Shown: in pieces, positions 1 through 7,115 of the stretch
Numbering within the stretch: position 1 is the first letter of the stretch
Layout: each line of letters starts with the position of its first letter
Translations under genes and position numbers: made by a program
Origin: an uncultured Bacteroides sp.
Lineage (GTDB): Bacteria > Bacteroidota > Bacteroidia > Bacteroidales > Bacteroidaceae
DNA: 54,793 nt
Direction of reading: 5' to 3'
NCBI GenBank assembly: GCA_945833835.1
Contig: CAMAFR010000014.1
Coordinates: 1-54,793, forward strand
The notes under the pieces: model-generated
Told to the model about the DNA's origin: nothing
Seen by the model: the letters and a program-made list of their open reading frames with translations, nothing else
Databases searched by the model: none

Positions 1-69
1 GGTCAGGCGGTTAAACAGTGTCGACTTTCCCACATTGGGGCGTCCTACGATTGCTACTAAATTTCCCAT
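1..69 (-). CDS. der: GTPase Der (EngA), first 23 codons only
   Basis: Der is a double-GTPase-domain factor needed for 50S ribosome assembly. Only the N-terminus is inside the window. It reads M-G-N-L-V-A-I-V-G-R and then the Walker A (G1) loop P-N-V-G-K-S-T, the usual start of Der in this group. The reading frame is open to the window edge. It begins 21 bases after the stop of era on the same strand, so it is the last visible gene of the fabH-era-der unit. The G1 loop alone would also fit Era, but Era is already present upstream. The start residues and gene order make Der the better call. Confidence 0.88.
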   Translation of the reverse strand, partial: MGNLVAIVGRPNVGKSTLFNRLT

Positions 70-90
70 ACCTTGTTAAGTTTGTGTGGT

Positions 91-972
91 TTACTCCGGC
101 TGGTAGCCGAAATTCTTCAATTCCTTGTCGGAGCTTCTCCAGTCCTTGTCCACCTTGACGTAGGTCTCCAAGTAGATGGACTTGCGGAAGAACCGCTCCA
201 ATGTCTTGCGGGCCTCGGTCATCACCTTCTTGATGGCCTTGCCCTGATGTCCGATAAGGATACCCTTCTGAGAATCGCGCTCTACATAGATGACCGCATG
301 GATATGGATGCTCTTGGCCTCCTCCTTGAACTGTTCCACCACCACCTCGACGGCGTAGGGAATCTCCTTGTCATAATAGAGCAATATCTTCTCGCGGATG
401 ATTTCGGTCACGAAAAACCGCGCGGGCTTGTCGGTGAGCTGGTCCTTGTCGAAGAACGGGGGCGAATCGGGCAGCAGCTCCTTGATGCGCTTCATCACCA
501 CATCCACCTGGAAGCGGGCCTGGGCCGAGACAGGAATGATTTCGGCCTCGGGCAGCAGCTCGTGCCATTCCTCGACCAGCCGCACCAAGGACTCCTGGTC
601 CGTGAGGTCGATTTTGTTGATCAGCAACAGCACCGGCACCTGGAGGCGACGCACCTTTTCCAGGAAATCAGCGTTCTTGTCCGTCTTCTCGACGGTATCG
701 GTGACATACAGCAACACGTCGGCATCGACCAGGGCCGACTCGCTGAAGTTCAGCATAGACTCCTGCAGCTTATAGTTGGGTTTCAACACTCCCGGCGTAT
801 CCGAGAACACAATCTGCATATCTTCCGTGTTCACGATACCCATGATGCGGTGGCGCGTGGTCTGCGCCTTGAAGGTGGCAATGGAGATACGCTCGCCCAC
901 CAACAGGTTCATCAGCGTGGATTTCCCCACATTGGGGTTGCCCACGATATTTACAAATCCGGCTTTGTGCAT
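91..972 (-). CDS. era: GTPase Era
   Basis: Era binds the 3' end of 16S rRNA and acts in 30S maturation. The 293-residue product has the G1 loop GNPNVGKS at residues 11-18, the switch region with DTPG, the NKID motif for guanine, and a C-terminal KH domain with GHQGKA. The frame stays open 24 codons further upstream. I chose the inner ATG because family members begin right before the G1 strand (MHKAGFVNIVG) and the extra residues look like noncoding hairpin sequence. It lies between fabH and der on the same strand, a conserved Bacteroidales order. The 130-base gap to fabH contains an inverted repeat. Confidence 0.95.
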   Translation of the reverse strand: MHKAGFVNIVGNPNVGKSTLMNLLVGERISIATFKAQTTRHRIMGIVNTEDMQIVFSDTPGVLKPNYKLQESMLNFSESALVDADVLLYVTDTVEKTDKNADFLEKVRRLQVPVLLLINKIDLTDQESLVRLVEEWHELLPEAEIIPVSAQARFQVDVVMKRIKELLPDSPPFFDKDQLTDKPARFFVTEIIREKILLYYDKEIPYAVEVVVEQFKEEAKSIHIHAVIYVERDSQKGILIGHQGKAIKKVMTEARKTLERFFRKSIYLETYVKVDKDWRSSDKELKNFGYQPE

Positions 973-1000
973 AACAACAATGTTTACGATAAACAAAAAA

Positions 1001-1061
1001 GACACGGATGATACCTTGGTCACGCGGATTAACGCGTCGCCCAAGAGCGACGGTCCGTGTC
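1001..1061. repeat. Inverted repeat between fabH and era
   Basis: The arms GACACGGA (1001-1008) and TCCGTGTC (1054-1061) are perfect complements. Between them lies a second complementary pair, CGTCG and CGACG, and the self-complementary stretch ACGCGGATTAACGCGT. The transcript of era would carry this as a folded leader. It could be a REP-type repeat or a processing site. No U-tract follows, so a terminator is unlikely. Confidence 0.5.
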
Positions 1062-1105
1062 CATCGGTATAATCCGTGCCTGCAATTTCCTTTTAGCGCT
1101 TCCGC

Positions 1106-2107
1106 TTATTTTCCGTCATATCCCCACTTCACATAGGCGGCTCCCCAGGTGAACCCGGCGCCGAACGCGGTGAAGATGATGTTGTCGCCCTTCTTCAGGC
1201 GTTTCTCGTAATCCCACAGACACAGCGGCAACGTTCCGGCGCTGGTATTGCCGTAACGCTGGATGTTGAGCATGACCTTCTCCATCGGCACTTCCAGACG
1301 GGCCGCCACAGCGTCAATGATACGCAGGTTGGCCTGGTGCGGCACAATCCAGCTGATGTTGTCCTTGTCCAGCCCGTTGCGTTCGGCAATCTCGGCCGTG
1401 ACGTTGGACATGTTCGAGACGGCGTACTTGAACACCGTGCGGCCTTCCTGATACAGGTAGTGCATCTTGTTGTCTACCGTGAAGTAAGAGGGCGGGCAGA
1501 CCGAACCGCCGGCCTTCATGTGCAGGAACGGCAGCCCCTTGCCGTCGGTACGCAGGATGGAGTCCATGATACCATACTCCTCGGTGGTCGCCTCTACCAT
1601 GACACAGGCGGCGCCGTCGCCAAAGATAGGACAAGTGGCCCGGTCGGCATAGTTCACCATAGACGACATCTTGTCGGCCCCACAAACGATGATTTTCTTG
1701 TGGCGGCCACTCTGAATCATGCTCGCGGCCACCTCCATGGCATAGAGGAACCCGCTGCAGGCAGCCTGCAGGTCAAAGGCAAAGGCATTCTTCAGGCCCA
1801 GCTTGTCACACAGGATAGACGCGGTAGAAGGGAAATGATAGTCGGGCGTAGTGGTGGAGACGATGACGCAGTCAATCGAGGCGGGGTCGGAGTTGGTGCG
1901 TTGCATCAGCTGCTTGGCGGCCTTGCGCGCCATATAGGAAGTTCCCAACCCTTCTTCGTTCAATATACGGCGTTCCTTCACCCCGATACGGGTCATAATC
2001 CATTCGTCAGTGGTATCCACCATCCGTGACAACTCGTCATTCGTCAGGACATAGTCAGGCACATAGCCGCCGACGCCTGTAATTACAGCATTTATTTTTT
2101 CCATCAT
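1106..2107 (-). CDS. fabH: Beta-ketoacyl-ACP synthase III (FabH)
   Basis: FabH condenses an acyl-CoA primer with malonyl-ACP to start each round of type II fatty acid synthesis in the cytoplasm. The 333-residue protein has the full catalytic triad of the family: Cys117 in QAACSGF, His257 in VPHQAN and Asn287 in YGNTSAG. The length is normal. It follows rpmF on the same strand, but a strong Rho-independent terminator sits in the 121-base gap, so fabH may need readthrough or its own promoter. Two Met codons open the frame. Either could be used, and the difference is one residue. Confidence 0.97.
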   Translation of the reverse strand: MMEKINAVITGVGGYVPDYVLTNDELSRMVDTTDEWIMTRIGVKERRILNEEGLGTSYMARKAAKQLMQRTNSDPASIDCVIVSTTTPDYHFPSTASILCDKLGLKNAFAFDLQAACSGFLYAMEVAASMIQSGRHKKIIVCGADKMSSMVNYADRATCPIFGDGAACVMVEATTEEYGIMDSILRTDGKGLPFLHMKAGGSVCPPSYFTVDNKMHYLYQEGRTVFKYAVSNMSNVTAEIAERNGLDKDNISWIVPHQANLRIIDAVAARLEVPMEKVMLNIQRYGNTSAGTLPLCLWDYEKRLKKGDNIIFTAFGAGFTWGAAYVKWGYDGK

Positions 2108-2142
2108 TTCAAGATTTAGCCTTGCAAGCCTCTCTCAAGAAT

Positions 2143-2179
2143 AAAAAAAAGCCGGATGAGCCGAACAGGGCTCTCCGGC
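2143..2179 (-). terminator. Rho-independent terminator after rpmF
   Basis: On the minus strand an 11-bp GC-rich stem (2174-2179 plus 2169-2173, pairing with 2158-2162 plus 2151-2156, one bulged base at 2157) closes a 6-base loop. It is followed by eight U residues (complement of A at 2143-2150). It lies downstream of rpmF and upstream of fabH, which are otherwise co-oriented. Confidence 0.85.
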
Positions 2180-2228
2180 TTTATTCTTGGAAACATGCAA
2201 AGATGTTCTCAATACAGAAGCCTTCTGC

Positions 2229-2414
2229 TTAGACAGCAGCTTCTTTTACAATCGCTACTTTACCTCTGTAATAGCCGCAAGCCGGGCATACAGTGTGATA
2301 TACGTGCCATTCGCCACAGTTCGGGCAGATAGCCAAAGTAGGGGCAACTGCTTTGTCATGAGTTCTTCTCTTCGCAGTTCTTGTCTTTGATTGTCTTCTT
2401 TTAGGATGTGCCAT
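2229..2414 (-). CDS. rpmF: 50S ribosomal protein L32
   Basis: A small basic ribosomal protein of the large subunit, 61 residues, the usual length. It starts MAHPKRRQSKTRTAKRRTHD, the typical L32 N-terminus. It has a zinc-binding type knuckle with Cys30, Cys33, Cys43 and Cys46 (CPNC and CPAC), so it is the zinc-containing form. It lies 9 bases after the DUF177 gene, a coupling found across bacteria, and is followed by a clear terminator. The arrangement suggests that yceD and rpmF form the main transcript. Confidence 0.98.
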   Translation of the reverse strand: MAHPKRRQSKTRTAKRRTHDKAVAPTLAICPNCGEWHVYHTVCPACGYYRGKVAIVKEAAV

Positions 2415-2423
2415 TTTACTTAA

Positions 2424-2996
2424 TTATTTATTGTTATTATTTAATATTTTCTTCAGTGCGTCCCAGCGGGGGTCGGTCGCTCCGGGCATCCCGTCCGTGT
2501 CTTCCCCGTCACCGGCATCCTCCTCACCGTCTGCCTCGCAGGCTTCCACACTGAGGTGGCTGCGCAAGGCTTCCATCATCGCGGGGTTACATTCCCCGTC
2601 GGGATGGACATGCTGCATCGGCAGGCTCAGTTCGATAAACTCATACAGGTACCACGCCACGTTGATGAAGCCCTCTTCCTCGGGCACCACCACCTGGTCG
2701 TCCTCGTCGCTGAACGCCGCTCCCAGCCGTACGGTCAGCCGGTCATCGGTGTCCACCGCCAGCTCCAGGTCGTCCAGACAACGGTCGCACGGCACGACCA
2801 CCGTCCCCTCGATGTGGAACGACAAACGGTACACCTCAATGCCCTTGCGCACCTCCAGCACGGCGCGGAGCCGTCCTTTCCGGATCTCAGGAGCCTCAAT
2901 GTCGGCAAAGAAGGCATCGTCCAACTCATACGTGTAACGGCATGAATCGGCATGCATCTCCTTCAGCTCTACCTTATATATACTCAGTCTATCCAA
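2424..2996 (-). CDS. yceD: DUF177 / YceD-family protein
   Basis: A YceD-family (DUF177) protein of 190 residues. The family is linked to 23S rRNA accumulation and is nearly always next to rpmF. The conserved Cys pair is visible at residues 70 and 73 (VPCDRCLDDL). A later acidic tail with further Cys residues precedes a C-terminal stretch ending in DPRWDALKKIL, common to the Bacteroidetes branch. The tail around residues 145-175 is rich in Glu, Asp and Gly and is probably disordered. It is the first gene of the minus-strand housekeeping unit and has a likely promoter just upstream. The exact biochemical role is not known. Confidence 0.88.
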   Translation of the reverse strand: MDRLSIYKVELKEMHADSCRYTYELDDAFFADIEAPEIRKGRLRAVLEVRKGIEVYRLSFHIEGTVVVPCDRCLDDLELAVDTDDRLTVRLGAAFSDEDDQVVVPEEEGFINVAWYLYEFIELSLPMQHVHPDGECNPAMMEALRSHLSVEACEADGEEDAGDGEDTDGMPGATDPRWDALKKILNNNNK

Positions 2997-3020
2997 AACT
3001 ATACTCTATAAATCGGGCGA

Positions 3021-3028
3021 CAAAGTTA
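3021..3028 (-). promoter_or_regulatory. Putative promoter (-7 element) for yceD-rpmF
   Basis: The minus strand reads TAACTTTG here, a perfect match to the Bacteroides -7 consensus TAnnTTTG, 24 bases before the yceD start codon. No good TTG is seen at the usual -33 distance, so this is a moderate call. The stretch from here to the next promoter (3029-3252) holds no gene, only a short GC-rich patch and AT-rich flanks. Confidence 0.5.
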
Positions 3029-3252
3029 CAAATAATAATTTATTTCTTCCATCTTTTCCGCTTTTTTATTCCGAAAATAATTGTTAAGGCCGTCCGAAGC
3101 CGACGAAGTCCCCGGGCGCCGACGCTGCCGGCCCGCCTCTCCTGCCGCACCTCCCCTTTCCTACTGTCCCGCCTACTAAAATTTTTTATTAAAAAGCTGT
3201 TTCTCCCTGAAAAATACCCAAGAATCCGCAACAATAATTAAAATAAAAATCA

Positions 3253-3260
3253 TACCTTTG
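3253..3260 (+). promoter_or_regulatory. Putative promoter (-7 element) for the nagA pair
   Basis: TACCTTTG matches TAnnTTTG and lies 32 bases before the first nagA start codon. The -33 TTG is not evident. Position and lack of any other candidate support it. Confidence 0.5.
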
Positions 3261-3292
3261 GGCAAATAATCATAACTATCATACCTAATATT

Positions 3293-4456
3293 ATGCTAAC
3301 CCAAATTTACAACGCCCGCATTCTTACCCCGCAAGGCTGGCTGAAAGACGGCTCCGTTCTGATCAGAGACCATAAGATTCTGGAAGTGACCAATTGCGAC
3401 CTTCCCATTGTTGGAGCAACGCTGATTGATGCCAAAGGCATGTACATCGTGCCTGGCGGAGTGGAAATACACTGCCATGGCGGTGGCGGCCGTGACTTTA
3501 TGGAAGGCACAGAAGACGCCTTCCGCGGCGCTATCAAAGCACACATGCAACACGGGACGACCAGTATCTTCCCCACCCTCTCTTCTTCTACCATGCCCAT
3601 GATCTATGCAGCTGCCGCCACCACCGAAAAGCTGATGGCCGAGCCGAACAGCCCGGTGCTGGGCCTCCACCTGGAAGGACACTACTTCAACATGAAGATG
3701 GCCGGCGGACAGATGCCCGAGAACATCAAGAACCCCGACCCGAACGAATACATCCCCCTGCTCGAAAGCACCCACTGCATCAAGCGCTGGGATGCCGCCC
3801 CCGAGCTGCCGGGTGCCATGCAGTTCGCCAAGTACATCACCTCCAAAGGCATCGTGGCATCGGCAGGACACACCCAGGCCGAATTTGAAGACATCTGCAC
3901 CGGATTCCATGCCGGCTTCACCCACGCCACCCACTTCTACAACGCCATGCCGGGATTCCATAAGCGCAGCGGCTACAAATACGAGGGTACGGTGGAAAGC
4001 ATCTACCTGATGGATGACATGACGGTAGAGGTCGTGGCCGACGGCATCCACGTGCCGCCCACCATCCTGCGGTTGGTGTACCGCGCGAAAGGCGTGGAAC
4101 GCACCGCCCTCATCACCGACGCCCTGGCCTGCGCCGCCAGCGACAGCCAGGAAGCCTTTGACCCGCGTGTCATCATCGAAGACGGTGTCTGCAAGCTGGC
4201 CGACCGCTCGGCACTGGCCGGCTCCATCGCCACGATGGACCGCCTCATCCGCACCATCGTACAGAAAGCCGAAATCCCCCTGCAGGATGCCTGCCGCATG
4301 TGTTCGGAAACCCCGGCACGCATCATGGGCGTACTCGACCGCAAGGGTACCCTCGAAAAAGGCAAAGACGCGGATATCATCGCCCTCGACGACGACCTGA
4401 ACGTACGTGCCGTATGGGCCATGGGAGAACTGGTGGAAGGCACCAATACCTTATAA
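3293..4456 (+). CDS. nagA: N-acetylglucosamine-6-phosphate deacetylase, first paralogue
   Basis: NagA removes acetate from GlcNAc-6-P to give GlcN-6-P for NagB, in the cytoplasmic amino-sugar pathway. This 387-residue amidohydrolase-fold protein shows the expected metal and substrate residues: His60 and His62 (HCHGGGG), Glu128 (LHLEG), His193 (AGHTQ), His211 and His214 (THATHFYNAM), His253 (ADGIH) and the catalytic Asp276 (ITDA). The proline usual after Glu-Gly in this family is His130 here. It aligns without gaps to the second copy through residue 276, so the pair is a tandem duplication. Substrate difference between the copies is possible. It has a likely promoter 32 bases upstream. Confidence 0.9.
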   Translation: MLTQIYNARILTPQGWLKDGSVLIRDHKILEVTNCDLPIVGATLIDAKGMYIVPGGVEIHCHGGGGRDFMEGTEDAFRGAIKAHMQHGTTSIFPTLSSSTMPMIYAAAATTEKLMAEPNSPVLGLHLEGHYFNMKMAGGQMPENIKNPDPNEYIPLLESTHCIKRWDAAPELPGAMQFAKYITSKGIVASAGHTQAEFEDICTGFHAGFTHATHFYNAMPGFHKRSGYKYEGTVESIYLMDDMTVEVVADGIHVPPTILRLVYRAKGVERTALITDALACAASDSQEAFDPRVIIEDGVCKLADRSALAGSIATMDRLIRTIVQKAEIPLQDACRMCSETPARIMGVLDRKGTLEKGKDADIIALDDDLNVRAVWAMGELVEGTNTL

Positions 4457-4490
4457 TACTACAACAACAACCTAACAGAACAAGAACCGT

Positions 4491-5660
4491 ATGTTAACAC
4501 AAATCATAAACGGCCAAATCCTGACCCCGCAGGGATGGATGAAAGACGGTTCCGTCCTTATCAGCGACGGGAAAATTTTAGAAGTGACCAATAGCGACAT
4601 GGCCATCATCGGCGCGGACATCGTGGATGCCAAAGGCATGTACATCGTTCCGGGCTTTATCAGTATGCACGCCCACGGCGGCGGCGGACACGACTTCACC
4701 GAAGCCACTCCCGAAGCCTTCAAGGCGGCCGTGCTGGCACACCTGAAACATGGCGCGACCACAGTGGTGCCCACTCTCTCGTCCACCACGTTCGATGTCA
4801 TCGGCCAGGCCGTGAAGACCTGTGAGGAACTGATGCAGGAACCGGGATCCGTCATCGCCGGACTGCACATCGAAGGTCCCTACATGAACCGCAAAATGGG
4901 CGGCACCCAATGGGGAGAGTACCTGAAAGACCCGGATCCCGAAGAATATATCCCGCTGCTCGAAAGCACCGACTGCATCCGCCGCTGGGACATCAGCCCC
5001 GAGCTGCCGGGAGCACACGACTTTGCCCGCTACACCTCCGCCCGCGGCATCCTGACCGCCGTCACCCACACCGAAGCGGAATATGACGAGGTGAAGGCCG
5101 CTTTCGAAGCCGGCTTCACCCATGCCGCCCACTTCTACAACGCCATGCCGGGATTCCACAAACGCCGTGAATACAAGTATGAAGGTACGGTGGAAAGCGT
5201 GTTCCTGACCGACGGCATGTCGGTGGAAGTGATTGCCGACGGCGTGCATCTGCCCGCCACCATCCTGAAGTTGGTGTACAAGCTGAAGGGGGCCGACAAT
5301 ATGTGCCTCGTGACCGACGCCTTGAAGTATGCCGGCTACGACGGACAGCCCATTGACGACCCGCGCTATATCGTGACCGACGGTGTCTGCAAGCTGGCAG
5401 ACGGTGTCACCCTGGCCGGCTCTATCGCCACGAGCGACACGCTGGTGCGCACCATCGCCCTCAAGGCAGGCATTCCGTTGGAAGACGCTGTGCGCATGGC
5501 TTCGGAAACACCGGCACGCCTGCTGCACATCGACGACCGCAAGGGCTCGCTGCAGAAAGGCAAGGATGCCGACATCGTCATCCTCGACCAGAAGATCAAC
5601 GTACGTTGCGTCATCGCCGGCGGGCAAATTGTGGAAGGCACCAACACCATGATTCATTGA
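4491..5660 (+). CDS. nagA: N-acetylglucosamine-6-phosphate deacetylase, second paralogue
   Basis: This 389-residue protein is the second member of the tandem pair, 34 bases after the first and surely co-transcribed. It keeps His60, His62, Glu128 with the usual Gly-Pro after it, His193, His211, His214, His253 and Asp276. It differs at residue 192, where the usual Gly before the metal His is Thr (TAVTHTEAE). Both copies keep all catalytic residues, so neither looks dead. The family reaction is GlcNAc-6-P deacetylation; which copy is the main enzyme in cells cannot be told from sequence. An inverted repeat (5661-5669 with 5712-5720) follows the stop codon at once. Confidence 0.9.
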   Translation: MLTQIINGQILTPQGWMKDGSVLISDGKILEVTNSDMAIIGADIVDAKGMYIVPGFISMHAHGGGGHDFTEATPEAFKAAVLAHLKHGATTVVPTLSSTTFDVIGQAVKTCEELMQEPGSVIAGLHIEGPYMNRKMGGTQWGEYLKDPDPEEYIPLLESTDCIRRWDISPELPGAHDFARYTSARGILTAVTHTEAEYDEVKAAFEAGFTHAAHFYNAMPGFHKRREYKYEGTVESVFLTDGMSVEVIADGVHLPATILKLVYKLKGADNMCLVTDALKYAGYDGQPIDDPRYIVTDGVCKLADGVTLAGSIATSDTLVRTIALKAGIPLEDAVRMASETPARLLHIDDRKGSLQKGKDADIVILDQKINVRCVIAGGQIVEGTNTMIH

Positions 5661-5720
5661 CCTGCCCTTGACGACAGGCCAAAGCCTCTCGGGTGGACTA
5701 TCTGAAAACAGAAGGGCAGG
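5661..5720 (+). terminator. Weak hairpin after the second nagA
   Basis: CCTGCCCTT directly after the stop codon pairs perfectly with AAGGGCAGG at 5712-5720. The 42-base loop is long and contains a small GGC/GCC pair. Only TCAAAA follows, so this is a poor Rho-independent terminator, but the position fits a 3' end. Confidence 0.35.
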
Positions 5721-5747
5721 TCAAAACGAAATCGGTCTGTCATTCTA

Positions 5748-5806
5748 AGCGAAAGCGAAGAATCTGATAGCATACAGTGTATGTTTTCAGATTCTTCGCT
5801 TTCGCT
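5748..5806. repeat. REP-like 20-bp inverted repeat
   Basis: The arm AGCGAAAGCGAAGAATCTGA (5748-5767) is perfectly repeated in inverse at 5787-5806, with a 19-base loop. It belongs to the widespread intergenic repeat type whose core reads like CATTCTGAGCGAAGCGAAG. It lies between convergent units and may help end both transcripts. Confidence 0.75.
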
Positions 5807-5815
5807 CCTTTTGTC

Positions 5816-6272
5816 CTGTCATCCTGAGCAGCGCGAAGGATCTGTAAACACGAAGCGGATGTATACAGCTGCTTCACTCCGTTCAGCATGACAAAAGGAC
5901 CGTTCTTTGCAGGTGTTCGGATAGTCTGAGGGGTGTTCAACCAGGAACATCCTCTTTGTCTTACTGCTCGGACTCCTTCGACTTCTTTTCCACGACTGTC
6001 GGCAGAAAAGCTCTTTTCGTTCAGCCTGGGCTGAACGGTCGTAGCAGTTAATAGAAAGGACGATGGATAGTAATTGCTTGAACCGTTCAGCCCAGGCTGA
6101 ACGAAAAGGAGGGATGTATTGTCCATGCAAGAGCAATGCTGGCGCTTGGACTTTTGGAAGAGGCTGTCCGAGAACGTTAGAGGCTCTCTCTTTTTGTCAT
6201 GCTGAACGGAGTGAAGCAGCTGCATACATCCGCTTCGTGTTGACAGATTCTTCGCGCCGCTCAGAATGACAG
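5816..6272. repeat. 457-bp composite element of nested inverted repeats
   Basis: Outer arms 5816-5896 and 6192-6272 are both 81 bases and match in inverse at 76 of 81 positions. Inner arms 6013-6039 and 6082-6108 are a perfect 27-bp inverted repeat, and each inner arm holds its own palindrome (TTCAGCC, two bases, GGCTGAA). The two pairs are nearly concentric. Short frames through it translate to the known spurious CHAERSEA-type peptides, and no real gene is seen in 5661-6318. No transposase is present, so it is a noncoding repeat cluster or a nonautonomous element. Confidence 0.75.
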
Positions 6273-6318
6273 GGCAGGAGGAAAGTGGGAAGATGGTTCC
6301 CGGACGGCCTGGGAGGAG

Positions 6319-7092
6319 TTATTCTCCGTACGGATTGATTGTTTCTTCAAGAGGTTTTTCTGTAACCGACTTATCAATAGTAATGACAAGTGTCAATGCG
6401 CCTGTATCTGATGCCTTGACCGTTAATTTCGCATGTTTCTTGGCCACCAAAGCTATTGAAGTGATTGAGGCGCTTTTCGGCTGCCCGTTGAAAGTGTAGG
6501 AAATGGTTCCTGTCAGAGTCGCTGATGCCTCCACATTAAAAAAGGCCGATTTATCAGTAGTACTGCTATTGAACGTCAACGTACGACTCGCATTGGTGCT
6601 TTTTTGCATCGTCAGGCTGTAGTCTGTAAACTTATCTGTATTAGCAATGGAGCTATCCCATGTCACACTGACCTGCATATTGGCCATCGAGCAAGTGAGA
6701 GTGGCCACATTGTCTTGATTGGCTTTTACCTCAAAAGAAGAAGAAGCTCCGGCATAACGGGCCTGCCCCCAATTTTCATTGGCAGATTCGGCTGCATATT
6801 CATCGCAACTTTCTGCTGCCACGACATAGCCTGCACCTGCTGCAACAGTAATCGGGTTGGGACGATTTTTATAAACGAAAGTATTTTTTTGCTCACTGTT
6901 CTGCAATATTTTTATTGTATAATCAGCCAATTCATCATCCGTTGCTGCCGCACGTGGGGAAACTGTGACAGATTCATCATTGCCGATGCCTAAAGAGATG
7001 GTACCGTATTCTACGGGTTGGGGATCGTTGTCAGTGTTGTTGCTGCAAGCTGTCATTAGAGCCGTGAGCAGCAGAATGGTTACTTTTTTCAT
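6319..7092 (-). CDS. DUF4493-type lipoprotein (operon gene 9)
   Basis: A 257-residue predicted lipoprotein, the last gene of the nine-gene operon. The signal peptide ends in the lipobox LMTAC with Cys16, followed by SNNTDND, a short acidic run that fits surface export. Arg47-Ala48 lies 31 residues after the Cys. The module then shows the DUF4493 pattern: a beta strand (ADYTIKIL), a Gly-Tyr-Val-Val-Ala-Ala turn region, and the LTCSMANMQVSVTW signature near residues 130-145. There is no C-terminal PCMD module. Base composition is lower in GC than the housekeeping genes (24 of 60 bases in 6601-6660). Function is unknown; pilin-like or accessory subunit is an inference. Confidence 0.8.
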   Translation of the reverse strand: MKKVTILLLTALMTACSNNTDNDPQPVEYGTISLGIGNDESVTVSPRAAATDDELADYTIKILQNSEQKNTFVYKNRPNPITVAAGAGYVVAAESCDEYAAESANENWGQARYAGASSSFEVKANQDNVATLTCSMANMQVSVTWDSSIANTDKFTDYSLTMQKSTNASRTLTFNSSTTDKSAFFNVEASATLTGTISYTFNGQPKSASITSIALVAKKHAKLTVKASDTGALTLVITIDKSVTEKPLEETINPYGE

Positions 7093-7115
7093 CTTATCTT
7101 TATTTTTTTATGTTG

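Noticed and set aside
5740..6269. Short open frames in both directions between nagA and the DUF4493 operon (for example a 161-codon frame on the minus strand).
   Set aside because: They run through the REP-like inverted repeats and translate to the known spurious peptide type (CHAERSEA and its reverse). No start context, domain or family look.
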